A stretch of 64,000 bases of DNA, taken from contig JAGZSY010000001.1 of assembly GCA_018380885.1 (NCBI GenBank), forward strand, positions 304,190 to 368,189, in the 5' to 3' direction. The stretch is from Enterocloster asparagiformis (GTDB lineage Bacteria; Bacillota; Clostridia; Lachnospirales; Lachnospiraceae). Positions 32,817 through 40,983 of the stretch are shown here, in pieces; the stretch's first letter is position 1; every line of letters starts with the position of its first letter. The notes beneath the pieces are model-generated. The model ran no database searches, was not told where the DNA came from, and saw only the letters and a list, made by a program, of their open reading frames with translations. A program made the translations under genes and the position numbers.

Positions 32817-33779
32817 ATGAATTTATATTTCGCCCCAATGGAGGGGCTGACAGGATATGTGTACCGCAACGCACACCGCGCCTGCTTCGGGGGCGTGGAC
32901 AAATATTTCACACCATTTCTGGCGCCCAACCAGAACCACAAATGGACCGCCCGTGAGGAGAAGGACGTGATGCCGGAGCACAACCGGGAGCTTCACCTGG
33001 TGCCCCAGATTCTCACCAACCGGGCGGAGGATTTTATCTGGGCCGCCGGGGAGATGAAGGCCAGGGGCTACCGCGAGGTGAATTTAAATCTGGGCTGCCC
33101 GTCGGGCACCGTGGTTTCCAAATACAAGGGCGCCGGTTTTCTGGCCAGACAGGAGGCGCTGGACCGCTTTCTGGACCGGATATTTGAGGAGACGGACCTG
33201 GAGATATCCGTCAAAACGCGCATCGGCATGGTTGCGCCGGAGGAATTTCCCGAGCTTTTGGAGATATTCAACCGCTATCCGGTGAAGGAGCTGACCGTGC
33301 ACCCCAGGCTGCGGACGGATTACTATAAAAATACGCCGGATTGGGAGGCCTTTGCGGTTGCGGTAAAGGTGAGCAGGGCGCCCCTGTGCTACAACGGAGA
33401 CCTTTTCACCCGGGAACGTTTTATCGCGTTCAAGGAGCGGTTCCCCGGGATAAACTGCGCTATGCTGGGACGGGGACTGTTGGCTAATCCGGCCCTGGCC
33501 GGGGAGATTAATGGGCTGGAAAGCATAACCGGCGCCAGACTGGCGGATTTCCACCGGCTGCTGTATGAGGGCTACCGCCTGGCGATTCCGGAGGAGCGCA
33601 ACATGCTGTTCAAAATGAAGGAGCTGTGGACCTACATGATCTGTATGTTCCCGGAAGCTGACCGCTGGGGAAAGAAGATCAAGAAGGCTAAGACGGCGGG
33701 GGAGTATGAGGCCGCGGTGTCCGCGCTGTTTCGGGAGCGGGATATCGACCCGCAGGCCGGATATCGCGCCGGACTTTAG
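32817..33779 (+). CDS. tRNA-dihydrouridine synthase (Dus)
   Basis: Flavin enzyme of 320 residues that reduces uridine to dihydrouridine in tRNA. N-terminal LYFAPMEGLTGYVYR (FMN site), NLNLGCPSGTVVSKYKGAGF with the catalytic Cys, SVKTRIGM and the Arg/His region ELTVHPRLRTDYYKN are clear. ATG 32817 is chosen; TTG 32814 is also in frame and the ribosome-binding site is weak, so the start is uncertain. The end of the gene lies inside a 31-bp duplication. Confidence 0.9.
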   Translation: MNLYFAPMEGLTGYVYRNAHRACFGGVDKYFTPFLAPNQNHKWTAREEKDVMPEHNRELHLVPQILTNRAEDFIWAAGEMKARGYREVNLNLGCPSGTVVSKYKGAGFLARQEALDRFLDRIFEETDLEISVKTRIGMVAPEEFPELLEIFNRYPVKELTVHPRLRTDYYKNTPDWEAFAVAVKVSRAPLCYNGDLFTRERFIAFKERFPGINCAMLGRGLLANPALAGEINGLESITGARLADFHRLLYEGYRLAIPEERNMLFKMKELWTYMICMFPEADRWGKKIKKAKTAGEYEAAVSALFRERDIDPQAGYRAGL

Positions 33780-33822
33780 GCGGCGGGCGGTATATCGCGC
33801 CGGGCTTTAGGCTGCGGGCCGT
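33761..33822 (+). repeat. 31-bp tandem duplication across the dus stop codon
   Basis: Unit 1 (33761-33791) and unit 2 (33792-33822) share ATATCGCGCCGGxCTTTAGG and differ at only three positions. The first contains the last codons and the stop TAG of dus; the second copy repeats it behind the stop. Confidence 0.85.
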
Positions 33823-33883
33823 CCCAAAGCCTTGGCCGGGAGGGCGGCGGCAAACTGCGGGCAAAATTTTTCTCTTCCGCCCA

Positions 33884-33913
33884 TTGTAATTTACCGCGGT
33901 ACAGTGTTATACT
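33884..33913 (+). promoter_or_regulatory. Promoter for ddh
   Basis: TTGTAA (33884-33889), 18-base spacer, TATACT (33908-33913), 50 bases ahead of the start. Confidence 0.6.
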
Positions 33914-33963
33914 GTTTTTGAATTTTTTGCCAATGATATCGCACAAGAAAGGGAAGATGAGAC

Positions 33964-34950
33964 GTGACAATCAGAATCGGAATTTTAGGCTATGGCAACC
34001 TGGGAAAAGGCGTGGAGTGCGCGATCAAGCACAATCCGGATATGGAGCTGGCGGCTGTGTTCACCAGGCGCGATCCGGCGGATGTGAAGATTCTCACCTC
34101 CGGCGTGAAGGTGCGTCCGGTGGAGGACGCACTGGGGCTTCAGGATCAGATCGATGTGATGATTCTCTGCGGCGGCAGCGCCACCGACCTGCCGGCGCAG
34201 ACCCCGGAGTTCGCCAAGTATTTCAACGTAGTCGACAGCTTTGACACCCACGCCAATATCCCGCAGCACTTCGCGGCTGTTGACGCGGCGGCCGTGGAGA
34301 GCGGCCACGTGGGCATCATCTCCGCGGGCTGGGATCCGGGAATGTTCTCCTTAAACCGGCTTCTGGCAGGCGCGGTGCTGCCGGAGGGCCGGGATTACAC
34401 CTTCTGGGGTAAGGGCGTGAGCCAGGGCCATTCCGACGCCATCCGCCGCATCGCGGGGGTAAAGGACGCCAGGCAGTATACCGTTCCTGTGGACAGCGCC
34501 TTAGAAGCGGTCCGCGCCGGGGAGAACCCGGAGTTAACCACCCGGCAGAAGCATACCCGGGAATGCTTTGTGGTGGCGGAAGAGGGCGCGGATTTAAAGC
34601 GCATCGAGGAGGAGATCGTGACCATGCCCAACTACTTTGCGGATTATGACACCACGGTGCACTTTATCAGCGAGGAGGAGCTTTTGCGGGATCACAGCGG
34701 CATCCCCCACGGCGGTTTTGTGATCCGCAGCGGCCGCACCGGCTGGAACAGCGAGAACCGCCACGTGATCGAGTACAGCCTGAAGCTGGACTCCAACCCG
34801 GAATTTACCGCCTCCGTGATCGTTGCCTACGCCCGGGCCTCCTGCCGTATGGCCGCCGAGGGCCAGAAGGGCTGCAAGACCGTGTTCGACGTGGCCCCGG
34901 CGTATTTAAGCCCTCTGGACGGAGCTGAGCTGAGAAAACATCTGCTGTAA
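33964..34950 (+). CDS. ddh: meso-Diaminopimelate D-dehydrogenase
   Basis: NADPH-dependent enzyme of 328 residues. It makes meso-diaminopimelate directly from tetrahydrodipicolinate and ammonia for lysine and peptidoglycan, bypassing the succinylase or acetylase route. The N-terminal Rossmann fold is IRIGILGYGNLGKGVE; other family stretches are VDSFDTHANIP, ISAGWDPGMFSLNR and TFWGKGVSQGHSDAIRRI. It stands alone between its own promoter and a terminator. Confidence 0.94.
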   Translation: MTIRIGILGYGNLGKGVECAIKHNPDMELAAVFTRRDPADVKILTSGVKVRPVEDALGLQDQIDVMILCGGSATDLPAQTPEFAKYFNVVDSFDTHANIPQHFAAVDAAAVESGHVGIISAGWDPGMFSLNRLLAGAVLPEGRDYTFWGKGVSQGHSDAIRRIAGVKDARQYTVPVDSALEAVRAGENPELTTRQKHTRECFVVAEEGADLKRIEEEIVTMPNYFADYDTTVHFISEEELLRDHSGIPHGGFVIRSGRTGWNSENRHVIEYSLKLDSNPEFTASVIVAYARASCRMAAEGQKGCKTVFDVAPAYLSPLDGAELRKHLL

Positions 34951-34955
34951 AGCTG

Positions 34956-34998
34956 CGCCTTCCAGGCCCTGCCCCTGGCGTGTCTGGAAGGCGTTTTT
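34956..34998 (+). terminator. Terminator of ddh
   Basis: CGCCTTCCAG (34956-34965) pairs with CTGGAAGGCG (34984-34993), followed by TTTTT. Confidence 0.85.
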
Positions 34999-35112
34999 CT
35001 CCATCTGAGCGCCGGCACTTGAAAGGTCTCATCAATTTCAGGGCCCCCCTTGCAATTTGGCGGGATATCCCTCATAATAGAAGTACCAGAAAGTGAAAGC
35101 GAGTGATAGCCG

Positions 35113-35607
35113 ATGGATATTGAATTGTCGGAAGATATCGCCTCAGAGTATTTGGAGGATGTGTGGAACATCCTCACGAACAGTGAATTTTTGCGGCTGA
35201 GCCAGTATGTCCACCACCATTGGACCACCAGGCTCATGCACAGTCTCAATGTTTCCTACCTGTCCTGGCTGATTGCGCGAAAGCTGGGCTGTGATGCGCG
35301 GGCGGCCGCCAGAGCCGGCCTGCTGCACGACTTCTGCCCCTACGACTTTAAGGCTGTGACGCCCACGGGAGAATCCCAGGCGTTCTACCATCCAAAAGCC
35401 GCGGCAGAGAACAGCCAGGCGCTTTTTGATATCAGCGACCGGGAGCGGGAAGCGATCTTGAGCCACATGTTCCCTCTGGGGCCTCTTCCAAGGAATCGGG
35501 AGGCATGGATCATCACCCTGGCGGACAAAGTCTGCGCGACGATGGAGGGCTGTCATATCGCCATCGCGCTGGCCAGACGCGGACGCGTGACGGTGGTGCC
35601 CGCCTGA
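35113..35607 (+). CDS. HD-domain phosphohydrolase-like protein
   Basis: A 164-residue HD-superfamily protein. Metal-ligand signatures are HSLNVS (His), GLLHDFCPYD (HD), YHPKAAAENS and ILSHMFPLG, with LADKVCATME at the end carrying the last Asp. It is the short, stand-alone form found in Firmicutes, likely a nucleotide or phosphodiester hydrolase. The start ATG 35113 has GAGTGATAG ahead, a weak site. It is followed at once by a terminator. Confidence 0.8.
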   Translation: MDIELSEDIASEYLEDVWNILTNSEFLRLSQYVHHHWTTRLMHSLNVSYLSWLIARKLGCDARAAARAGLLHDFCPYDFKAVTPTGESQAFYHPKAAAENSQALFDISDREREAILSHMFPLGPLPRNREAWIITLADKVCATMEGCHIAIALARRGRVTVVPA

Positions 35608-35631
35608 CCCATGTGAGAAAAGCGAACACGC

Positions 35632-35670
35632 AAAAAGCTGCTGCACAGAACACTTTGTGCAGCAGTTTTT
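35632..35670. terminator. Terminator after the HD gene
   Basis: AAAAAGCTGCTGCAC (35632-35646) pairs with GTGCAGCAGTTTTT (35657-35670); one base is unpaired. Flanking A and T runs allow use in both directions. Confidence 0.8.
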
Positions 35671-35839
35671 CGTTTTTTTGAGCGCCGGCCTGCGCAGACG
35701 GCGGCTGATTGTATTTTCGCACAACACGCAGCCCTGGAAATTTCGTGAAAAACGGCCCATTACGCGGGTTCTTATAATCTGGTATAATAAAATAGTAACC
35801 TATGGTCAAAAAGCGGCGGAAGAATGGAAAGGTGATAGC

Positions 35840-36346
35840 ATGTTTGAAAAAGGAGATTTGATTCTCTACGAAACCGTAGGCGTATGCCGGATCGAGGAAA
35901 TTTCAAGGCTGGAGTTTCTGAAAAACGACCGGGTGTACTACTCTTTTGTACCGGTATTTGAAAAGGACACGATGATCTACGTGCCGGTAGACAACGACAA
36001 AGTAAAGATGAGGCCCATTATGACCAGGGAGGAGGCGGAGGCTTTCATCGGGCAGCTGCCTTATATCGAGAGCCGCAGGGAGATCAATGAAAAGGAAAAG
36101 GCCCAGATGTACAAGGAGATTCTGCTCTCCGGGGATCACAGGGAGCTGGCCGCCATGATCAAAGGTATCTTTGAGGTGTGGCAGGCGAGAAAGGGCAAGG
36201 GCAGCCGCCTGGCCGTACGGGATGAGGAGAGCATGAAGCGGGCGGAAAAGCTGCTCTACGGGGAGCTGGCCGCCGCCTTGGGGCTGCACCCGGATCAGGT
36301 GCCCGCGTATATAGAAAACCGTCTGGACAGGACCGCCGCCGTATGA
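35840..36346 (+). CDS. CarD/CdnL-family transcription factor
   Basis: RNA-polymerase-binding protein of 168 residues. The CarD/TRCF interaction domain occupies the first 60 residues (FEKGDLILYETVGVCRIEEI and YYSFVPVFEKDTMIYVPVDN). A helical C-terminus (about 75-160) is of the CdnL type. CarD proteins bind the beta subunit and stabilise open complexes. ATG 35840 follows AAAGGTGAT. It stands alone and has its own terminator. Confidence 0.85.
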   Translation: MFEKGDLILYETVGVCRIEEISRLEFLKNDRVYYSFVPVFEKDTMIYVPVDNDKVKMRPIMTREEAEAFIGQLPYIESRREINEKEKAQMYKEILLSGDHRELAAMIKGIFEVWQARKGKGSRLAVRDEESMKRAEKLLYGELAAALGLHPDQVPAYIENRLDRTAAV

Positions 36347-36378
36347 GCCGCTGTGCGGATCAAAAAGCGAGGAACAGG

Positions 36379-36426
36379 ACCGCCGCAGGATGAGGCAGAT
36401 ACGCCAAGAATCCACGGCGGTTTTTT
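36379..36426 (+). terminator. Probable terminator after the CarD-like gene
   Basis: ACCGCCG (36379-36385) pairs with CGGCGGT (36415-36421), followed by a T tract; the loop is large (29 bases). Confidence 0.55.
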
Positions 36427-36679
36427 GATGCCCGGAAATGCCGTCCTCCCGGCAGTTTCCCCATGGAATACGCGGCTGAGGCGGGGCGAGAGCTGCCCGG
36501 AACAGTTGGGATAGCGCTGCAAAACCTAAAAAATATTGTTAATAAATACTCAAAACTAAAAATATTTTAGAATATTTTGACGAAAAAGTTCGCGATATTA
36601 TGGATATAAAACAATAAAAGTCTGATATTAACGGGTTTTGTCCGCATGATAGATAAATAACAAACGGAAAAATGCGATA
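36427..36679. other. AT-rich upstream region of the SDR gene
   Basis: About 250 bases without a gene; from 36521 the sequence is strongly AT-rich, with AAAATATT(TT) patches such as 36556-36578. It may bind regulators or RNA polymerase (UP-like), but no defined site was recognised. Confidence 0.4.
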
Positions 36680-36707
36680 TTGACAAAAAATTTATTCCAG
36701 ATATAAT
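36680..36707 (+). promoter_or_regulatory. Promoter for the SDR gene
   Basis: TTGACA (36680-36685), 16-base spacer, TATAAT (36702-36707): consensus boxes on both sides. Confidence 0.8.
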
Positions 36708-36775
36708 CAGATTTATAACCACTGTGGGATTCATAGAGAGTTTGGATAAGAGATTTAAGAAGAGGAGGATCAGCT

Positions 36776-37546
36776 ATGCAGCATTTGAGAAGAATGGAAG
36801 ACCGGGTTGTACTTTTGACAGGCGGCGGCGGAGGAATTGCCAGGGGCGTGGCCCGCGCCTTTGCGGACGAGGGCGCTAAAATGATCCTGACGGATATTTT
36901 TCCGGGAGGGATGGAGCGGACCAAGGCGGAGCTGGAGCGCGATTTCGGCACGGAGGTGTTCACCTGCGTGGCGGACGGTTCCAATGAGGAACAGGTGAAG
37001 GAAGCGGTGGAAAAGGGAGCGGCCCATTTCGGAAAGCTGAATGTGCTGATCAACAGCGCCCAGACCTCCGCCTCGGGGCTGACCCTGGTGGAGCACACCC
37101 AGGCCGACTTTGACAAGGCCATCTACTCAGGCCTGTACGCCACCTTTTTCTATATGAAATACGCCTTCCCCTTCCTGAAGGAGACCCAGGGCTCGGTGAT
37201 CAACTTCGCCTCCGGCGCGGGAATCTCCGGCAAGCCGGGGCAGAGCTCCTATGCGGCAGCCAAGGAGGGCATCCGGGGCCTCTCCCGCGTGGCGGCCAAC
37301 GAGTGGGGGCCCTACGACATCAATGTGAACGTGGTGCTGCCTCTGGTGATGACCGACAAGCTGGCCGAGTGGGGCAGAGAGAACCCGGAGATGTTTAAGA
37401 AGAATCTGGACGAGATTCCGCTGGGGCGCTACGGCGATGCCCAGAAGGATATCGGCAAGGTCTGCGTGTTCCTGGCCAGCTACGACGCCAAGTACATAAC
37501 CGGCGACACGCTGTTTATTCAGGGCGGCGTGGGCATGAAGCCCTGA
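36776..37546 (+). CDS. Short-chain dehydrogenase/reductase
   Basis: NAD(P)-dependent oxidoreductase of 256 residues. The cofactor motif is LLTGGGGGIARGVARAF (a variant of TGxxxGIG), followed by NVLINSAQ, the catalytic Ser in INFASGAG and YxxxK as SSYAAAKEG. It has its own strong promoter. Its last 28 bases overlap the end of the convergent LysR gene. The substrate is unknown. Confidence 0.9.
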   Translation: MQHLRRMEDRVVLLTGGGGGIARGVARAFADEGAKMILTDIFPGGMERTKAELERDFGTEVFTCVADGSNEEQVKEAVEKGAAHFGKLNVLINSAQTSASGLTLVEHTQADFDKAIYSGLYATFFYMKYAFPFLKETQGSVINFASGAGISGKPGQSSYAAAKEGIRGLSRVAANEWGPYDINVNVVLPLVMTDKLAEWGRENPEMFKKNLDEIPLGRYGDAQKDIGKVCVFLASYDAKYITGDTLFIQGGVGMKP

Positions 37547-38433
37547 TCCCCGCCGGCTTCGAACGGTTCGCGCAAGAAAGCGATAAAGTCCCTTAACACG
37601 GGCTGGTCCTTCAGGGACTTATAGTACAGACCGTAGGAGAGCACCTCGGCGTCCTCCACCGGGACGTAGACCAGCCCCCCGCGGCGCATGGCGGCCAGGT
37701 CCGGCAGCAGGGTGAAGCCCAGGCCGGACTCCACCAGCGTTAAGGCGCAGGCGGGATTTTCCGTAAAATACAAGTCCTCCGGCGGGTGGTAGCCGATGAG
37801 CTGCCCCTGCACCCGGGCGATGGCCGCCGGATTTTTGCCCGGCTCGCACAGAATCATGCCGCCCTGGCGCAGATCCTCCAGAAACAGGGAGCTGCGCCCG
37901 GCAAAGGGGTGGGAGGGGGACAACACACAGGAGACAGGTACCTTTGTCAGTTGGACAAAGGTGCCCGGCTCCTTTTTTACGTGCTCAGCCCGGAAGCTCA
38001 TCATCACGCTGATGGATTCCTCGTCCAGCAGGTTTTGCAGGGAGCTGAAGGGGATCAGCCTGATATCCGGGTGAATGTGGGGGTACGTTTCGTTCAGCTT
38101 TCTCAGCACGGGCGGCAGCAGAGTCAGCTCCAGGGCGCTGTGGCAGCCGATGCCGAAAAAACGGACCTCCTCCCGGACCTGGTGGGCCAGCTTGGCCTTG
38201 GCGCCGTAGGTCATGCTGAGGATATTTTTGGCGTCCGAGAGAAAGCTCCACCCCTCAGGCGTCAGCTTTACGGAGCGTGTGGTGCGGATGAAGAGCCGGA
38301 CATCCAGCTCCTCCTCCAGGGATATGATCTGGTGGGTTACCGCCGGCTGGGTGATGTGCAAAAGGGACGCCGCCCGGGCGAAATTCAGGTTTTCCGCCAC
38401 GGACACGAAGCATTCCAGCTGTGTTGTATTCAT
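37519..38433 (-). CDS. LysR-family transcriptional regulator
   Basis: A 304-residue regulator. The N-terminal winged helix is MNTTQLECFVSVAENLNFARAASLLHITQPAVTHQI; the inducer-binding part follows from about residue 90. Start ATG 38433 has AGGAGG seven bases ahead; the longer frame upstream is not supported. It converges on the SDR gene and overlaps it tail to tail by 28 bases, so it may regulate that gene or another unit. The effector is not visible. Confidence 0.92.
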   Translation of the reverse strand: MNTTQLECFVSVAENLNFARAASLLHITQPAVTHQIISLEEELDVRLFIRTTRSVKLTPEGWSFLSDAKNILSMTYGAKAKLAHQVREEVRFFGIGCHSALELTLLPPVLRKLNETYPHIHPDIRLIPFSSLQNLLDEESISVMMSFRAEHVKKEPGTFVQLTKVPVSCVLSPSHPFAGRSSLFLEDLRQGGMILCEPGKNPAAIARVQGQLIGYHPPEDLYFTENPACALTLVESGLGFTLLPDLAAMRRGGLVYVPVEDAEVLSYGLYYKSLKDQPVLRDFIAFLREPFEAGGDQGFMPTPP

Positions 38434-38686
38434 CGCAATACCTCCTGATATCATTCTGTTGGTTTTCTGGACAGCGGGTCCGTCAGGGCTTGCGCCGGCA
38501 GCTCCTGCCTGCCGCGGCCCCACGCCAAAGCCTGCCGCGGATTCCCTGCCGCCGCGCCTCCGGAATAAGGGGACGGGGCTCTATAAATAAAGGAAAAAAA
38601 TAAAAATTAATAAAAGTTTTTTATTAATAATAACATTTTTCGATTTCACTTTCAAGGCGGTTTGTTGTAAAACAGTTCATGTGCGA
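38434..38686. other. Intergenic region between lysR and marR
   Basis: GC-rich to about 38580, then strongly AT-rich (38580-38640, ATAAA/TTAAT runs), which may hold the promoter of the MarR-ABC operon. No gene was seen. Confidence 0.4.
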
Positions 38687-38706
38687 ATTGTTCACATCCG
38701 AACAAT
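38687..38706. promoter_or_regulatory. MarR-type operator
   Basis: ATTGTTC-ACATCC-GAACAAT is a perfect 7-bp inverted repeat with a 6-base spacer, 46 bases ahead of the MarR start. Size and position suit autoregulation by MarR. Confidence 0.6.
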
Positions 38707-38752
38707 CGGGCCGGGCAGCGGCGGCCGGTCCGAAAAGAAGGGAAGGCGGCAT

Positions 38753-39211
38753 ATGGATCAAGTGAGAGGCCGGCAGGTTTTGCGCCTGCTGAAAAAAGTG
38801 AATCTGGGGCTGGAAGCCTCCATCAACGCTGACATGGCGGGCATGGATCTGACGGCTGCCCAGTGCGACGTGCTGGGATATCTGGCTGAGCACGGGGAAA
38901 AGGCCCTGCACTCCACGGACCTGCACCGCGACCTGGGCATCTCCAGGGCGGCGGTATCCGCCCTGCTCAAAAAGCTGAGGGCCAAGGGATTTGTGGTGCT
39001 CCTGGCGGACCCGGCGGATGACAGGCAAAAGCGCATTGTGCTCACCGAAAAGGCGAAACCGCTCCAACTGAGGATGGAGCGGGGGATGGACCGAACGGTG
39101 CGGCGCTTATACCGTGATTTCACGGAAGAGGAGGCGGAAGCGTTCGCTGCGCTTTTGCAGAAAATGTATGAAAACATTCAATTCATGTTAAAAGAGGAGG
39201 CAAATTTATGA
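38753..39211 (+). CDS. MarR-family transcriptional regulator
   Basis: Winged-helix repressor of 152 residues. DLTAAQCDVLGYLAEHGEKALHSTDLHRDLGISRAAVSALLKKLRAKGFV is its DNA-binding part, with the wing DPADDRQKRIVLTEKAK. ATG 38753 follows GAAGGGAAGG. Its stop overlaps the ABC start by ATGA. It very likely represses this drug-type exporter operon and responds to an exported compound. Confidence 0.9.
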   Translation: MDQVRGRQVLRLLKKVNLGLEASINADMAGMDLTAAQCDVLGYLAEHGEKALHSTDLHRDLGISRAAVSALLKKLRAKGFVVLLADPADDRQKRIVLTEKAKPLQLRMERGMDRTVRRLYRDFTEEEAEAFAALLQKMYENIQFMLKEEANL

Positions 39212-40983
39212 TAATGACCTTACTGGGCCAGGTGAAGCAGTACCGCAGGGACTCCATACTGACCCCGGTGTTCACCGCGCTGGAGGTGCTGCTGGAGGTG
39301 ATGATTCCCTTTATCACCGCTTCCCTGATCGACCAGGGCATTGAAGCGGGAAATATGAACAAGGTGTACCAGTACGGCGCCCTTATGCTGATCATCGCGT
39401 TTTGCAGCCTGGCCTGCGGAGCGCTGGCCGGAAAATACGCCGCCAGCGCGTCCTCAGGCTTCGCCTGCAATCTGCGGGATGGGATGTACGAGAATATCCA
39501 GAAATTTTCATTTTCCAATATCGACAAATTCAGCACGGCGGGCCTGGTGACCCGTATGACCACGGACGTGACCAACGTGCAGAACGCTTACCAGATGATC
39601 CTGCGGATTGCGGTGCGCGCGCCCTTTATGCTGCTGTGCAGCATGGCTATGTGCTTTATGATCAACGCCAGGCTGAGCCTGGTGTTCGTCGCGGCCATTC
39701 TTGTGCTGGGCTGCGTGCTGGCCGCCATCGTGAAGAGCACCACCAGAATTTTCGACGTGGTATTCCAAAAATACGACGCTTTAAACGCCAGCGTGCAGGA
39801 GAACGTGTCCGCCATCCGTGTGGTAAAGGCCTTTGTCCGGGAGGAACATGAGAACCGGAAATTTACCGACGCGGCGCAGCGGCTGTACCGCATGTTCGTC
39901 AGGGCAGAGTCCATTCTGGCCTTCAACAATCCCACCATGATGCTGGTGATCTACGGCTGTGTGCTGTCCCTGTCATGGTTCGGCGCGCATTTTGTGGTGG
40001 CAGGCGGCCTGACCACCGGGGAGCTGACCAGCATGTTCAGTTACATTATGAGCATTCTGATGTCCCTGATGATGCTGTCCATGATTTTCGTGATGGTGAC
40101 CATGAGCGCGGCCAGCGGCCGGCGGATCGCGGAGATATTGACGGAACAGCCGGATCTGGCCAACCCCGGCCAGCCGGTGCGGGAGATTCCCGACGGGTCC
40201 ATTGATTTCGACCATGTGAGCTTTTCTTATAAGCACGGCGGCAGCGGAGACGAGACGCTGGAGGACATTAACATGCACATCAAATCCGGCGAGACCGTTG
40301 GCGTGATCGGCGGCACGGGCTGTGGTAAATCCAGCCTGGTGAACCTGATCAGCCGTCTGTACGATGTGACAGAGGGCAGCGTCCGGGTGGGCGGCATCGA
40401 CGTGCGCAGCTATGACATGGAGGCGCTGCGGGATCAGGTGGCCGTGGTGCTGCAAAAAAACGTGCTGTTCACCGGCAGCATCCTGGACAATTTGCGCTGG
40501 GGTAACGAGCAGGCCACCAGGCAGGAGTGCGAGGAGGCGTGCCGTCTGGCCTGCGCGGACGAATTTATCGGCCGTCTGCCGGATGGCTACGACACCCACA
40601 TCGAGCAGGGCGGTTCCAATGTTTCCGGCGGGCAGAAGCAGCGTCTTTGCATCGCCAGGGCCCTGCTTAAAAAGCCCAAGGTGCTGATTCTGGACGATTC
40701 CACCAGCGCGGTGGATACGGCCACGGACGCCAGAATCCGCCGCGCCCTTGCCGAGCACATTCCCGGCACCACCAAGATCATCATCGCCCAGCGCGTTTCC
40801 AGCGTGGAGCATGCGGACCGGATTCTGGTGCTGAACGAGGGACGCATAAACGGGTTCGACACCCATGAAAACCTGTTGTCGGGTAATATTATTTACCGCG
40901 AGATATATGAGACTCAGATGAGGGGCGGCGGAGATTTCGACCAGCCCGCCGGTACCGGAAAGGAAGGTGAGGAAAATGGCTGA
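39208..40983 (+). CDS. ABC exporter half-transporter with degenerate site (subunit 1)
   Basis: Membrane and ATP-binding half-transporter of 591 residues. Six membrane helices occupy about 1-310. Walker A GGTGCGKSSL, signature NVSGGQKQRL and Walker B LILDDSTSAVD follow. The residue after Walker B is Asp instead of the catalytic Glu, so this site is degenerate. The partner gene follows with overlap of eight bases. This is the pattern of heterodimeric multidrug or peptide exporters (LmrCD, BmrCD type). The H-loop is changed to IIIAQRVSSVEHAD with Gln for His, also as in degenerate subunits. Confidence 0.9.
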   Translation: MIMTLLGQVKQYRRDSILTPVFTALEVLLEVMIPFITASLIDQGIEAGNMNKVYQYGALMLIIAFCSLACGALAGKYAASASSGFACNLRDGMYENIQKFSFSNIDKFSTAGLVTRMTTDVTNVQNAYQMILRIAVRAPFMLLCSMAMCFMINARLSLVFVAAILVLGCVLAAIVKSTTRIFDVVFQKYDALNASVQENVSAIRVVKAFVREEHENRKFTDAAQRLYRMFVRAESILAFNNPTMMLVIYGCVLSLSWFGAHFVVAGGLTTGELTSMFSYIMSILMSLMMLSMIFVMVTMSAASGRRIAEILTEQPDLANPGQPVREIPDGSIDFDHVSFSYKHGGSGDETLEDINMHIKSGETVGVIGGTGCGKSSLVNLISRLYDVTEGSVRVGGIDVRSYDMEALRDQVAVVLQKNVLFTGSILDNLRWGNEQATRQECEEACRLACADEFIGRLPDGYDTHIEQGGSNVSGGQKQRLCIARALLKKPKVLILDDSTSAVDTATDARIRRALAEHIPGTTKIIIAQRVSSVEHADRILVLNEGRINGFDTHENLLSGNIIYREIYETQMRGGGDFDQPAGTGKEGEENG

